Assembly: GCA_902464965.1 (NCBI GenBank)
Contig: CABQLI010000013.1
Span: 1-35,218, forward strand
From: an uncultured Collinsella sp.
GTDB taxonomy: Bacteria; Actinomycetota; Coriobacteriia; Coriobacteriales; Coriobacteriaceae
Reading direction: 5' to 3'
Length of the DNA: 35,218 nucleotides
Below are positions 14,346 to 21,797 of the stretch, piece by piece; position 1 is the stretch's first letter, and the number at the start of each line of letters is the position of its first letter. Made by a program: the position numbers and the translations under genes. The notes below the pieces were generated by a model. It was not told the origin of the DNA. It searched no databases and saw only the letters and a program-made list of their open reading frames with translations.

Positions 14346-15206
14346 ATGGCGCAGCACATGGCTCAGCAAAATGCCGAGGGCTCGCGCGATCTGTCCACGC
14401 TGGTAGACGCGTCGACCGAGCTGCAGCATCTGGTGCAGACCATCTGGCGCCTGCGTCAGCCCGATGGCTGCCCGTGGGACCGTGAGCAGACGCACCGCAG
14501 CATCGGCAAGAACATGATCGAGGAGGCCTACGAGGCACTCGACTGCATCGAGGCGGACGACGCGGTTCACCTACGCGAGGAGCTGGGCGACGTGCTCATG
14601 CAGGTCGTGCTGCATGCGCAGATCGCGGCGGACGCCGGCGAGTTTACGCTGGCCGACGTGGCGCGCGATATCGACGCCAAACTCATTCGCCGTCATCCGC
14701 ACGTGTTTGGCGATGCGGATGCCGACAACTCCGACGAGGTACTCAAGATTTGGGACGAGGTCAAGCTTGCCGAGAAGGCCGCCAAGGACAAGGCCGTGAC
14801 GGCAGGCGAGGCTGCGCCCGAGGGCCTGCTTGACGGCGTGCCCACGCATCTGCCGGCGCTGATGCAGGCGCAGAAGGTGTCGCGCAAGGCAGCTGCCGTG
14901 GGCTTTGAGTGGGAGACGGTCCAGGACGTGTGGGACGAGGTCGCCGAGGAACGTGCCGAGTTTGAGGCCGAGGCTCCCGGCTCGCCCGAGCGCGAGATGG
15001 AGTTTGGCGACCTGCTCTTTGCCCTGGTCAACGTTGCGCGCAAGGAGGGCATTGACGCCGAGAGCGCCCTTCGTGCCAGCACGGCAAAGTTCCGCCGTCG
15101 CTGGGCCGCGATGGAGCAGATGGCGGCCGATGCTCACGTGGATCTTGCCGAGCTTTCGACCCACGGCCTCAACGACCTGTGGGATGCCGCAAAGGCGGAG
15201 GAGTAA
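14346..15206 (+). CDS. mazG: Nucleoside triphosphate pyrophosphohydrolase MazG
   Basis: A 286-residue two-domain MazG, hydrolysing NTPs or dNTPs to monophosphates and pyrophosphate as a house-cleaning enzyme. The N-terminal domain has CPWDREQTHRSIGKNMIEEA and REELGDVLMQVVLHAQ. The C-terminal domain has DEVAEERAEFE and EMEFGDLLFALVNVAR. These are the EExxE and ExxD metal-binding helices in both copies. Length is typical (E. coli MazG 263). It ends at a strong terminator. Confidence 0.93.
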   Translation: MAQHMAQQNAEGSRDLSTLVDASTELQHLVQTIWRLRQPDGCPWDREQTHRSIGKNMIEEAYEALDCIEADDAVHLREELGDVLMQVVLHAQIAADAGEFTLADVARDIDAKLIRRHPHVFGDADADNSDEVLKIWDEVKLAEKAAKDKAVTAGEAAPEGLLDGVPTHLPALMQAQKVSRKAAAVGFEWETVQDVWDEVAEERAEFEAEAPGSPEREMEFGDLLFALVNVARKEGIDAESALRASTAKFRRRWAAMEQMAADAHVDLAELSTHGLNDLWDAAKAEE

Positions 15207-15210
15207 GACT

Positions 15211-15256
15211 GCGGGAACGACGGGCCGACATGCCTCATCGTTCCCGCTATATTTTT
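15211..15256 (+). terminator. Intrinsic terminator after mazG
   Basis: A perfect 10-bp stem, GCGGGAACGA with TCGTTCCCGC (15211-15247), encloses a 17-nt loop and is followed by TATATTTTT. It separates the mazG unit from eno. Confidence 0.85.
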
Positions 15257-15290
15257 CGAAAATCAAGTGTATCCCTCGGCTAACTTAGGG

Positions 15291-15296
15291 CATAAT
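15291..15296 (+). promoter_or_regulatory. Possible -10 box for eno
   Basis: CATAAT lies between the mazG terminator and eno. The -35 region (GTGTAT at 15267-15272, spacing 18) is weak. It would give a leader of about 95 nt. Confidence 0.4.
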
Positions 15297-15395
15297 GCAA
15301 AAAGTGCGACATGGCTAACTTACAGAGACGCACCGATGGTGCACGGTCAGCCGGTCGCTTGCATCCACTACGTTTCCAAGTGAGAGGGAGACAAC

Positions 15396-16685
15396 ATGAG
15401 CGATATTTTGGACGTCTACGGTCGTGAGGTGCTCGACAGCCGCGGCAATCCCACCGTCGAGGTCGAGGTCGCGCTCGAGGACGGCAGCTTTGGCCGCGCA
15501 ATGGTGCCTTCGGGTGCTTCGACCGGCGCCTTTGAGGCCTGCGAGCTGCGCGATGGCGACAAGGGCCGCTACCTGGGCAAGGGCGTTTCGCAGGCCGTCG
15601 AGCACGTTAACAACGAGTGCGCTAACGCCGTCGTGGGCCTCGACGCCTTCGACCAGCGCGCCGTCGATGCCGCGCTGATTGCCGCGGACGGTACGCCCAA
15701 CAAGACCAAGCTCGGCGCCAACGCCATCCTGGGCGTGTCGCTGGCCGTTGCCCGCGCCGCAGCCGAGTCGGCGGGCCTGTCGCTGTACCAGTACCTGGGC
15801 GGCGTCAATGCCCACCTGCTGCCCACGCCCATGATGAACATCCTCAACGGCGGTGTGCATGCCGACAATAACGTCGACTTCCAGGAGTTCATGATCATGC
15901 CGGTGGGCGCCCCGAGCTTTGCCGAGGGCCTGCGTTGGTGCGCCGAGGTCTACCACACCCTCAAGGGCGTGCTGCACGAGGCCGGCCTGGGCGGCGGCGT
16001 GGGCGACGAGGGCGGCTTTGCCCCCAACCTTAAGACCAATGCCGAGCCGTTCGAGTACATCACCAAGGCCGTGGAGAAGGCCGGCTTTAAGCCCGGCGTC
16101 GACTTCATGTACGCCATGGACCCGGCCTCGACCGAGTTCTACAACGCCGAGACCGGCATGTACGAGCTCAAGGGCGAGGGCGTGGAGTACACGAGTGCCC
16201 AGATGGTTGATTACTGGGAGAAGCTCGTTGACACCTATCCCATCATCTCCATCGAGGACGGCATGGCCGAGGAAGACTGGGGCGGCTGGGTCGAGCTTAC
16301 CCGCCGCATTGGCAACAAGGTGCAGCTGGTGGGCGACGACCTGTTCGTCACCAACACCGAGCGCCTCAAGAAGGGCATCGAGCTGGGTGCCGCCAACGCG
16401 ATCCTGGTCAAGGTCAACCAGATCGGTACGCTCACCGAGTCACTCGAGGCCATCGAGACCGCCAAGGAGGCCGGTTACGCCTGTATCGTGAGCCACCGCT
16501 CCGGCGAGACCGAGGACTCCACGATCGCCGACCTGGTCGTGGGCGTCAACGCCGGCCAGATCAAGTCGGGCGCCCCGTGCCGTAGCGACCGTATCGCCAA
16601 GTACAACCAGCTCATCCGCATCGAGGACGAGCTCGAGGGCAGCGCGCGCTACGCCGGCAAGGCCGCGTTCTACAACATTCGCTAG
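15396..16685 (+). CDS. eno: Enolase
   Basis: A 429-residue glycolytic enzyme, 2-phosphoglycerate to phosphoenolpyruvate. PEP is also the phosphate donor for the PTS encoded in this window. Motifs: LDSRGNPTVEVEV, MVPSGASTGAFEA, KLGANAILGVSLAVARA, YPIISIEDGMAEEDW, LVGDDLFVTN (magnesium ligands) and CIVSHRSGETEDSTIADL (signature). Length is standard. The start at 15396 follows GAGAGGGAGAC. It is flanked by terminators on both sides, so it is probably monocistronic. Confidence 0.98.
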   Translation: MSDILDVYGREVLDSRGNPTVEVEVALEDGSFGRAMVPSGASTGAFEACELRDGDKGRYLGKGVSQAVEHVNNECANAVVGLDAFDQRAVDAALIAADGTPNKTKLGANAILGVSLAVARAAAESAGLSLYQYLGGVNAHLLPTPMMNILNGGVHADNNVDFQEFMIMPVGAPSFAEGLRWCAEVYHTLKGVLHEAGLGGGVGDEGGFAPNLKTNAEPFEYITKAVEKAGFKPGVDFMYAMDPASTEFYNAETGMYELKGEGVEYTSAQMVDYWEKLVDTYPIISIEDGMAEEDWGGWVELTRRIGNKVQLVGDDLFVTNTERLKKGIELGAANAILVKVNQIGTLTESLEAIETAKEAGYACIVSHRSGETEDSTIADLVVGVNAGQIKSGAPCRSDRIAKYNQLIRIEDELEGSARYAGKAAFYNIR

Positions 16686-16759
16686 GCAAGCGACGTGTGC
16701 GGGGCGGGGCTGACTCGGATTTGCCTCGCTCCCGCCGGACACTGTTGAGCACCCCATTG

Positions 16760-16791
16760 GGCGCTGGGCCATATGGCTCAGCGCCTTTTTT
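16760..16791 (+). terminator. Intrinsic terminator after eno
   Basis: A near-perfect 11-bp stem, GGCGCTGGGCC with GGCTCAGCGCC (one G-T pair), has an ATAT loop at 16760-16785 and is followed by six T. Confidence 0.92.
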
Positions 16792-16833
16792 ATGTCGAGC
16801 AAGGGCCGCCGAAGGCGGTGCGCGCACTCGTGC

Positions 16834-16839
16834 TATAAC
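16834..16839 (+). promoter_or_regulatory. Possible -10 box for the ftsB-like gene
   Basis: TATAAC lies 43 bp before the ATG at 16883 and just after the eno terminator. No good -35 is visible at 17 bp. Confidence 0.4.
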
Positions 16840-16882
16840 TAAAAGACTTAGCGCAAACAAACCTCAACCGCACAAGGCGCAC

Positions 16883-17653
16883 ATGGATCAGATTTACGAC
16901 AACAGGTACTATTCCGCCGGTTCGCGTGAGCCGTCACCTCGCCGTGCGCGCACGGTGCAGCTCGGCGGGTCCGATTACGCCGGTGCCGACTGCTCCATGC
17001 AGCGACCGACAAGTGCCTCACACTCCCGTGCTCAAATGAATATGCCGACGGACCGTCCGCCACGTTCGGCGCGCCCGGCGCATTCGGAGCATGCTCAGCG
17101 TTCCTCGGCTCAAACGCACGAAAAGCCGAGTAGGCCCTCGAACCGTCTTTCGGGCTCGGACTTCATGCATTACGCCAACGATAACGCGGTGGTCAAGGCA
17201 ATCTACGACTTTACCCACGGTCCCCAACGAGGGCTGTTTGTTGGCATTGTCGTCGCCCTGGCGCTCGTGAGCCTGTACTTCCCCGTGCGCGACCTGTATG
17301 TGGCAAAACGCTCGAGCGACATCTTGGCCAAGCAAGTCGAGATTCGCGAGCAATATAACGACGACCTGCAAAAAAGCGTCGACAAGCTGCTCTCGGAGGA
17401 GGGTATCAAGGACGCGGCATCCGAGGATCTGGGCCTGGTGATGCCCGGCGAGAAGAGGATTGAAGTGCAGGGCCTGGACGACGATTCTGATGCCTCGTCG
17501 AGCCAGAAGTCGTCGAACGCCAAGAAGGCCAGCGAAGTTGCCAAGGAAATCGAAGAAGTCGGCAAGGACGCGCCGTGGTACATCCAGGCGCTCGACATGC
17601 TGTTTGGGTTTAATGGCGTCGAGGGCCAGACGGTCGTGTCCAACGGCAAGTAG
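16883..17653 (+). CDS. FtsB/DivIC-like septum formation initiator protein
   Basis: A 256-residue single-pass membrane protein. Residues 1 to about 100 are a polar, disordered cytoplasmic region rich in Arg, Ser and Pro. A membrane helix lies at about 117-133 (GLFVGIVVALALVSLYF). A coiled coil follows (VAKRSSDILAKQVEIREQYN), then EDLGLVMPGEKRIEV, the conserved end of the DivIC/FtsB domain. The C-terminus is Ser/Lys-rich. This matches actinobacterial FtsB-like proteins, which join FtsL/FtsQ at the divisome. The ATG at 16883 is chosen because the upstream in-frame region includes the eno terminator. No strong ribosome site is visible (AAGGCGCAC), and a GppA-type gene follows 20 bp later, as is common in actinobacteria next to eno. 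Confidence 0.85.
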   Translation: MDQIYDNRYYSAGSREPSPRRARTVQLGGSDYAGADCSMQRPTSASHSRAQMNMPTDRPPRSARPAHSEHAQRSSAQTHEKPSRPSNRLSGSDFMHYANDNAVVKAIYDFTHGPQRGLFVGIVVALALVSLYFPVRDLYVAKRSSDILAKQVEIREQYNDDLQKSVDKLLSEEGIKDAASEDLGLVMPGEKRIEVQGLDDDSDASSSQKSSNAKKASEVAKEIEEVGKDAPWYIQALDMLFGFNGVEGQTVVSNGK

Positions 17654-17673
17654 CGCCCGGAGGGGAGCCCGCA

Positions 17674-18675
17674 ATGGCAGATTGCAAACGATATAAGGTG
17701 GCGGCGATCGACCTGGGGACGGTGTCGTCGCGACTGGTGCTGGCGCAGGTCGAGGGCGGAGCGATCGTGGACTCGTCCAAGCATACCGAGATTACCGACC
17801 TGGGCGAGGACGTGGACGCGACGGGTCGCTTTTGCGAGGCGGCCGTTGAGCGCGTACTCGCTGCGTGCCGAATGTTTGTGGACGAGGCCCGTACCTTTGG
17901 GGCCGCGTGCATCTGCACCACCTGCACGAGTGCCGCGCGCGATGCGTCCAACGCCGCGCTGCTGCTGGACGGCCTGCGCGGGCTGGGGCTCGAACCACAG
18001 GTGATTCCGGGCGAGGTCGAGGCACGCCTGACGTTTTTTGGCGTGGCGCACGACTTTGCCGGTGAACGGATTATCGTCGCCGATTCGGGCGGCGGATCCA
18101 CGGAGCTCGCGACTGGCGTGTACGCGCCTGAGCGCGGGGTCTTTGCGCTGGAAGGAACGCGCTCGCTGGACATCGGTTGTCGCCGTGTGACCGAGCGGTT
18201 TTTCTCGGCACTGCCGCCTGCGGACGGCGAGCTTACTGCCGCTGCCGGCTGGGCGGGCGAGCAGTTCGCTGCCTATTTTGAGGGCCTGCCGAGCAATTTT
18301 GAGCGTGCCGAGCGCCTGGTCGCGGTGGGTGGCACCGTTACCACGCTCGTGGCGCTGGTCCACGAGCTGGAACCGTACGATTCGAGCTTTGTGCACCTAC
18401 GCGAGCTGTCGCTGGAGCAGGTCTCGGCCGCTATCGAGCGCATGTCTGTGTTGGACGCGGAAGGCATCGCCGCGCTACCGGGTGTACAGCCCAAACGTGC
18501 AGGCGTGATCTTGGCTGGCGCCGTAGTGATCCGCGAGCTCATGCGAGCCGGCGGCTACAAGACGCTCACCGTAAGCGAGAACAGCCTACTCGCCGGCATG
18601 GCCGCCACCATCAACGAGGCTCTCGACGGTGCGACCCCCACCATCTCCTGGACCCCAGAGCTCAGCACCCTCTAA
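17674..18675 (+). CDS. Ppx/GppA-family phosphatase
   Basis: A 333-residue member of the actin-like ASKHA superfamily that hydrolyses polyphosphate or pppGpp. The phosphate-1 loop AAIDLGTVSSRLVL and the phosphate-2 loop IVADSGGGSTELATG are intact. VPGEVEAR-type and VAVGGTVTTL segments match the family (here IPGEVEARLTFFGV). It lacks the long C-terminal HD domain of E. coli Ppx, so it is a short form as in actinobacterial Ppx1/Ppx2. The start at 17674 follows CCGGAGGGGAG. Whether the substrate is polyP or pppGpp cannot be told from sequence. Confidence 0.9.
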   Translation: MADCKRYKVAAIDLGTVSSRLVLAQVEGGAIVDSSKHTEITDLGEDVDATGRFCEAAVERVLAACRMFVDEARTFGAACICTTCTSAARDASNAALLLDGLRGLGLEPQVIPGEVEARLTFFGVAHDFAGERIIVADSGGGSTELATGVYAPERGVFALEGTRSLDIGCRRVTERFFSALPPADGELTAAAGWAGEQFAAYFEGLPSNFERAERLVAVGGTVTTLVALVHELEPYDSSFVHLRELSLEQVSAAIERMSVLDAEGIAALPGVQPKRAGVILAGAVVIRELMRAGGYKTLTVSENSLLAGMAATINEALDGATPTISWTPELSTL

Positions 18676-18678
18676 ATA

Positions 18679-18745
18679 AGTTGCGGTGAAATACGGACTA
18701 AAATCGCCCTTTCGGGCACCAAACAGTCCCTATTCCACCGCAACT
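18679..18745. repeat. Palindromic repeat downstream of the AAA ATPase gene (pair with 20263-20331)
   Basis: The arms at 18679-18699 and 18725-18745 are complementary at 19 of 21 positions. The first begins AGTTGCGGTGAAATACGGAC. A nested hairpin GCCC-TTTC-GGGC sits in the loop. The outer 15 bases of the arms are shared with the palindrome at 20263-20331 on the other side of the ATPase gene. Confidence 0.8.
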
Positions 18746-18752
18746 CAACAGC

Positions 18753-18812
18753 CGGCACCTGGGGACGTTCCTTTTCTGCCAGCACCTGGGGACAGCCCTT
18801 GCGGGGCGTCCC
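18753..18812. repeat. GGGGAC-core repeat pair
   Basis: Two direct units, GCACCTGGGGACGTTCC and GCACCTGGGGACAGCCC, lie side by side, followed by an inverse GTCCCC. The first unit reappears inverted at 27674-27703, nearly identical over about 28 bases. This is one of several intergenic members of the same family in this window. Confidence 0.65.
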
Positions 18813-18820
18813 CACAGCGC

Positions 18821-20122
18821 CTATGCCAGCTTGTCGATCTGCCCAATCTCCCAAAGCGGAATATTGATGAGCATGCCCTCGTCTCTATATGCCGCCAGGG
18901 AGCTCCTCACGCAACGCTCGAGTTTGAATTTTTCGCAGGCTATTTTCAGACTCTTCGCTTTAAGGTTCTCTGCCGCCTTGACCTCAAGCGGAAGCACGGT
19001 TCCCGCATGGTCGATGGCAAAGTCGGTTTCGGCATTGCCAGAGGTAGAGGACCAATACGCGGGAGTTTTGTCCTGGAGCAAAAGCTCCTGCGCGACGTAT
19101 TGTTCGGTCAGCGAACCTTTGAACTCGGTAAAAACAGCGGATCCGTTAAGAACGATGGCCGGAGAGAGACCGGAGAGCGCTCCGAGGATACCGGTGTCGA
19201 TGCAGAACAGTTTGAAGCCCGAGAGGTCTTCGTAGCTCGAGAGCGGCGCCTTTAGAGCGGAAACACGTGGCACCTTATGAACGATTCCGTAGTCCGTGAG
19301 CCACTGGAGGCTTTCCTCGAAATCGCGTGCGCGCGCTCCGGGACGAAGGGCGCCATAGACAAACTTCTTGTTCTCCTTTGCAAGCTGGCCGGGAAGGGAT
19401 TTCCAAACCAACCTCATGCGCTCGACGATGCGGGCGGGTGCATGTTTGCCAAAATCGGATTCGTAAGCCTCGATGATTTGCTGCTGAAGCCTTCGGGCTT
19501 CGATGAAGTCGCGTGTCTCGGCGAAAGCGGAGACAACTTCGGGCATGCCGCCGACAACAAGGTATTCCTTGAGCAAGTGCTCGAGCTTTTCGGTAACGTT
19601 TGCCAGAAGGTCCATGTCTGCGGCAAGGACGGCGTCGGCGAGCGGGCCGCCGTCGACGGCACGAACGAACTCAGCAAACCCCATGGGACGCATGGTGAGC
19701 TGGTCGATTTTACCGACGGGAAATGACTCATTTTCGCGTCGGAGCGCGAGGCCCATATAGGAACCGGCTGCCACGATGTGGTATTCGGGTGCAAGTTCGT
19801 TGAAGTACTTGAGTGAGGTGATCCCGCGTGGTGCCTCTTGGATCTCGTCGAAGATGATGAGCGTGTCTTCCGGCGTTACGGTTTGGCCACGTAGGAGTTC
19901 TATCTGGGAGATGATGCGCTTGGGGTCGAGGTCCCCATCGAACAGCGAGCGTGTGCTCGGCTCGAGCATAAAGTCAAAACGAATGACGTTTCGATACTGC
20001 TGGCTTGCGAATTCGTTAAGAAGCCAAGTCTTTCCTGTCTGGCGGGCTCCCTTAAGCAAGAGAGGTTTGCGATTCGCCCTTGATTTCCAAGCGATAAGTT
20101 CACTCATAAGCTGTCGCTGCAT
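18821..20122 (-). CDS. AAA family ATPase with C-terminal DUF4143 domain
   Basis: A 433-residue protein. The N-terminal ATPase has Walker A GARQTGKT (residues about 25-32) and Walker B TLIIFDEIQEAP. A winged-helix-like middle follows. The C-terminal DUF4143 region has NAETDFAIDHAG and LPLEVKAAEN, resembling the D...E-x-K core of the PD-(D/E)XK nuclease fold. This family is common and patchily distributed in gut bacteria, and its biological role is not settled. ATG 20122 is chosen because GGGAGG lies 4-5 bp upstream; the in-frame TTG at 20134 would bury that site. It stands alone, bracketed by repeats and preceded by a tandem repeat array, which suggests a mobile or variable cassette. Confidence 0.9.
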   Translation of the reverse strand: MQRQLMSELIAWKSRANRKPLLLKGARQTGKTWLLNEFASQQYRNVIRFDFMLEPSTRSLFDGDLDPKRIISQIELLRGQTVTPEDTLIIFDEIQEAPRGITSLKYFNELAPEYHIVAAGSYMGLALRRENESFPVGKIDQLTMRPMGFAEFVRAVDGGPLADAVLAADMDLLANVTEKLEHLLKEYLVVGGMPEVVSAFAETRDFIEARRLQQQIIEAYESDFGKHAPARIVERMRLVWKSLPGQLAKENKKFVYGALRPGARARDFEESLQWLTDYGIVHKVPRVSALKAPLSSYEDLSGFKLFCIDTGILGALSGLSPAIVLNGSAVFTEFKGSLTEQYVAQELLLQDKTPAYWSSTSGNAETDFAIDHAGTVLPLEVKAAENLKAKSLKIACEKFKLERCVRSSLAAYRDEGMLINIPLWEIGQIDKLA

Positions 20123-20145
20123 ATTGCCTCCCAACCCTCTCGGCT

Positions 20146-20151
20146 AGTATA
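20146..20151 (-). promoter_or_regulatory. Possible -10 box for the AAA ATPase gene
   Basis: TATACT on the minus strand, 24 bp before the ATG at 20122. The -35 position falls at the edge of the 33-bp tandem repeats (TCGATGG), and no consensus -35 is seen. This would suit an activator- or repressor-controlled promoter. Confidence 0.5.
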
Positions 20152-20165
20152 AGGCCATTTAGGCG

Positions 20166-20252
20166 TTTCCATCGAAAAATGTGCGAGACAACCACGTTTT
20201 TCCATCGGAAAATGTGGGAGACAACCACGTTTTTCCATCGGAAAATGTGGGA
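20166..20252. repeat. 33-bp tandem repeat array, 2.6 units
   Basis: The units start at 20166, 20199 and 20232 (the last stops at 20252). Units 2 and 3 are identical over the shared 21 bases. Unit 1 differs from unit 2 at two positions. Each unit holds an inverted repeat TTTTCC-ATC-GGAAAA (degenerate in unit 1), and full units also hold GTGG-gagacaa-CCAC. The period is close to three DNA helical turns. The array lies directly upstream of the ATPase -10 box. Confidence 0.9.
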
Positions 20253-20262
20253 ACACCAACCT

Positions 20263-20331
20263 AAGTCGCGGTGGAATAGTTCCTAAATGGGCTGGTAAAC
20301 TGCCAAAACAGGAACTATTCCACCGCAACTT
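20263..20331. repeat. Palindromic repeat upstream of the AAA ATPase gene (pair with 18679-18745)
   Basis: The arms at 20263-20284 and 20310-20331 are complementary at 21 of 22 positions; the second ends TATTCCACCGCAACTT. The outer part (GTTGCGGTGGAATA form) is shared with the palindrome at 18679-18745. The inner sequences differ between the copies. Confidence 0.85.
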
Positions 20332-20340
20332 AGAGCCCCG

Positions 20341-20417
20341 CCGGCGTGTAAAAGAAACGAGCCCGCATCCCTTGGGGACACGGGCTCGAAAGCTCCATAT
20401 GGTAGGGGCGGTGGGAC
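20341..20417. repeat. 77-bp direct repeat, copy A: tRNA-Leu 3' end plus terminator
   Basis: It matches 20537-20613 at 71 of 77 positions. Read on the minus strand it carries the last 22 bases of the tRNA-Leu gene (GTCCCACCGCCCCTACCA region) followed by a terminator-like hairpin CGAGCCCG/CGGGCTCG (20358-20388). The rest of the tRNA is missing, so this is a remnant. Confidence 0.85.
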
Positions 20418-20536
20418 GTCCGCGCATTTGCTGCGCAAATACGCACCGGCTTCGGCCGCCTGTCGGCGCCCTCGCCGGCTCGCTTCGGACGCTGCGCGTC
20501 CGCTTAACGCTCGCCCCCTCGCGGGTTCGAGTCCCA
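20418..20536. other. GC-rich structured segment between the two tRNA-Leu ends
   Basis: About 119 bp holding several small hairpins: GCGCATTTGC with GCAAATACGC, GGACGC-TGC-GCGTCC and CCGGCTTCGGCCG. It ends in GGGTTCGAGTCCCACC, an inverted copy of the tRNA T-arm. The segment is therefore bracketed by T-arm-like sequence in opposite orientations. No coding signal is evident. Confidence 0.65.
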
Positions 20537-20613
20537 CCGGCATCTAAAAGAAGCGAGCCCGCATCCCTGAGGAACACGGGCTCGAAAGCTCCATATGGTA
20601 GGGGCGGTGGGAC
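20537..20613. repeat. 77-bp direct repeat, copy B
   Basis: This is the intact context: it contains the true 3' end of tRNA-Leu (from 20596) and the adjacent terminator. It differs from copy A (20341-20417) at six positions, four of them in or near the terminator loop and tail. Confidence 0.85.
20544..20584 (-). terminator. Intrinsic terminator of tRNA-Leu
   Basis: On the minus strand the stem CGAGCCCG/CGGGCTCG (20554-20584) is followed by CTTCTTTT. It starts 11 bases after the tRNA CCA end. Confidence 0.8.
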
Positions 20614-20680
20614 TCGAACCCACAATCCTTGCGGCGAGAGATTTTAAGTCTCCTGCGTATGCCAATTCCGCCACGCCCCC
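20596..20680 (-). tRNA. tRNA-Leu (anticodon UAA)
   Basis: An 85-nt class II tRNA read on the minus strand. The acceptor arm is GGGGGCG with CGCCCCT (the first pair is G-U), with discriminator A and an encoded CCA. The D-arm is GCGGAATTGGCATACGC, the anticodon loop CTTAAAA (UAA), and a long variable arm typical of Leu follows. The T-arm is GTGGG-TTCGAGT-CCCAC. The gene decodes UUA and UUG. Its 3' end is duplicated 196 bp downstream. Confidence 0.95.
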
Positions 20681-20711
20681 GTGAGACTAGAAGTCTAGCA
20701 CAAGCCGTCCG

Positions 20712-21335
20712 TTACGCGTTGACGGCCATCGAGTGTTGGCCCGACTTCTCCAGGAACTCCTGGAACTTGGCTTCGTCGCCCTTGTTCTGGTACTGCAGGG
20801 CCAGCAGGTACTCCAAGCGGCAGCGCTTGACCGGGTCGTCGCCGACATCCTCGAGCATGCGCTCCAGCTCGGGAATGTCGTTGTGGCGCTTGAGGATCAT
20901 CGTGTCGTACATCAGCTGACACTCGTGTGCAACCGCCTCTGCTTGACCTCCCTCAAAGCCCTTGATCTCGTGCAACAGCTCTTTGGACTTTTTGCGGTCC
21001 TCCTGGCCAACATAGTAGTTAAAGGCCTTAATCACCAGGTCAACGCGCTGCATCTTGGGGAGGTTGAGTCCCAACAGCAGGTCAAACATCTCGCTGGCGC
21101 GCTCGTGGTCCTCGCGCAGCAGATAGGAGTTCAGGCGCAGGTAGTCGCGGTTGTAGCGCGGGTACAGCATGCTGGTGAGTTTGCCGTCGAGCAAACGATC
21201 GAACTCATCCCACTGCTTGGCGGCCATCAATTGCTGCAGGCGTTTAAACGTGGTGCGTTTTTTGACGCTAAAGAACACCGACACGGCGATGCAGATGATA
21301 ACGACGGCGGTCCAGAGGGTGCGGGAATCGGGCAT
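20712..21335 (-). CDS. Membrane-anchored helical-repeat protein of unknown function
   Basis: A 207-residue protein. An N-terminal membrane anchor lies at about residues 7-23 (LWTAVVIICIAVSVFFS). A charged, alpha-helical cytoplasmic part with TPR-like helix pairs follows (for example LMAAKQWDEFDRLLDGKL, YLLREDHERASEMFDLLL, LALQYQNKGDEAKFQEFL). I do not recognise a named family. The arrangement suggests a scaffold or protein-interaction role at the membrane. The start at 21335 follows AAGGACCCTAAT. It lies divergent from the EIIB gene and upstream of tRNA-Leu on the same strand. Confidence 0.75.
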   Translation of the reverse strand: MPDSRTLWTAVVIICIAVSVFFSVKKRTTFKRLQQLMAAKQWDEFDRLLDGKLTSMLYPRYNRDYLRLNSYLLREDHERASEMFDLLLGLNLPKMQRVDLVIKAFNYYVGQEDRKKSKELLHEIKGFEGGQAEAVAHECQLMYDTMILKRHNDIPELERMLEDVGDDPVKRCRLEYLLALQYQNKGDEAKFQEFLEKSGQHSMAVNA

Positions 21336-21390
21336 ATTAGGGTCCTTAGTCGCTCATAAAGCGAGCGGTATGACAACACGTACTAGATGT

Positions 21391-21396
21391 ATTATA
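21391..21396 (-). promoter_or_regulatory. Consensus -10 box for the helical-repeat gene
   Basis: TATAAT on the minus strand, 55 bp before the ATG at 21335. The -35 (TGCCAG at spacing 17) is poor. Confidence 0.45.
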
Positions 21397-21498
21397 CGCA
21401 GCGCGCAAGCAAACTGGCATAAAAGCTCATCGAGGCCGAGTGCCATCGCTCGCTGCGGTACACTTACCTAAAGTAAACCATGAAGGGAGACATTACCT

Positions 21499-21786
21499 AT
21501 GAAGAAGATCGTTTTGGCTTGCGGTGCTGGCGCTGCTACTTCCACGCTCGTTGCCCAGAAGGTCGCTACCCTGCTCGACGCCAACGGTTATGCCGACAAG
21601 TACGAGATCGTGCAGTGCGCCATCTCCGAGGCCAAGGATTACTGCGACGAGGGCGCTGACCTGCTGATCGCCACCACTGTTGCCCCCGAGGGCCTCACCT
21701 GCCCGTACGTGAGTGGCGTGCCCTTCATGACCGGCATGAACCGCGTTGCCGCCGAGAAGGCCGTTCTCGACGTCATGGCTCAGTAG
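21499..21786 (+). CDS. Orphan PTS EIIB, galactitol (GatB) type
   Basis: A 95-residue EIIB of the Cys-phosphorylated class. ACGAGAATST holds the active Cys8 in a P-loop-like turn. The C-terminal PYVSGVPFMTGMNRVAAEKAV resembles GatB (PLVHGMPFVSGV in E. coli as I recall). No EIIA or EIIC of the galactitol or ascorbate type lies nearby, so it may serve a permease encoded elsewhere, or act in regulation. The start at 21499 follows GAAGGGAGAC. The VOC gene follows after 11 bp and is probably in the same operon. Confidence 0.87.
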   Translation: MKKIVLACGAGAATSTLVAQKVATLLDANGYADKYEIVQCAISEAKDYCDEGADLLIATTVAPEGLTCPYVSGVPFMTGMNRVAAEKAVLDVMAQ

Positions 21787-21797
21787 GCGCTGACTGC

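Noticed and set aside
18821..20122. Toxin-antitoxin or defence cassette
   Set aside because: Only one gene is present, with no small partner on either side; the family is not enough to claim a defence role.
20166..20252. CRISPR array
   Set aside because: The units are joined directly with no variable spacers and there are no cas genes; it is a simple tandem repeat.
20403..20545. A second functional tRNA gene in the GC-rich segment
   Set aside because: Only T-arm-like and acceptor fragments are present; no anticodon arm or D-arm can be formed.
20104..20625. Protein with 11-residue repeats on the minus strand (HFPMEKRGCLP type)
   Set aside because: This open frame crosses the 33-bp tandem repeats, a palindrome and the tRNA end; the period of 33 bp merely keeps the frame open. 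No ribosome site supports it.
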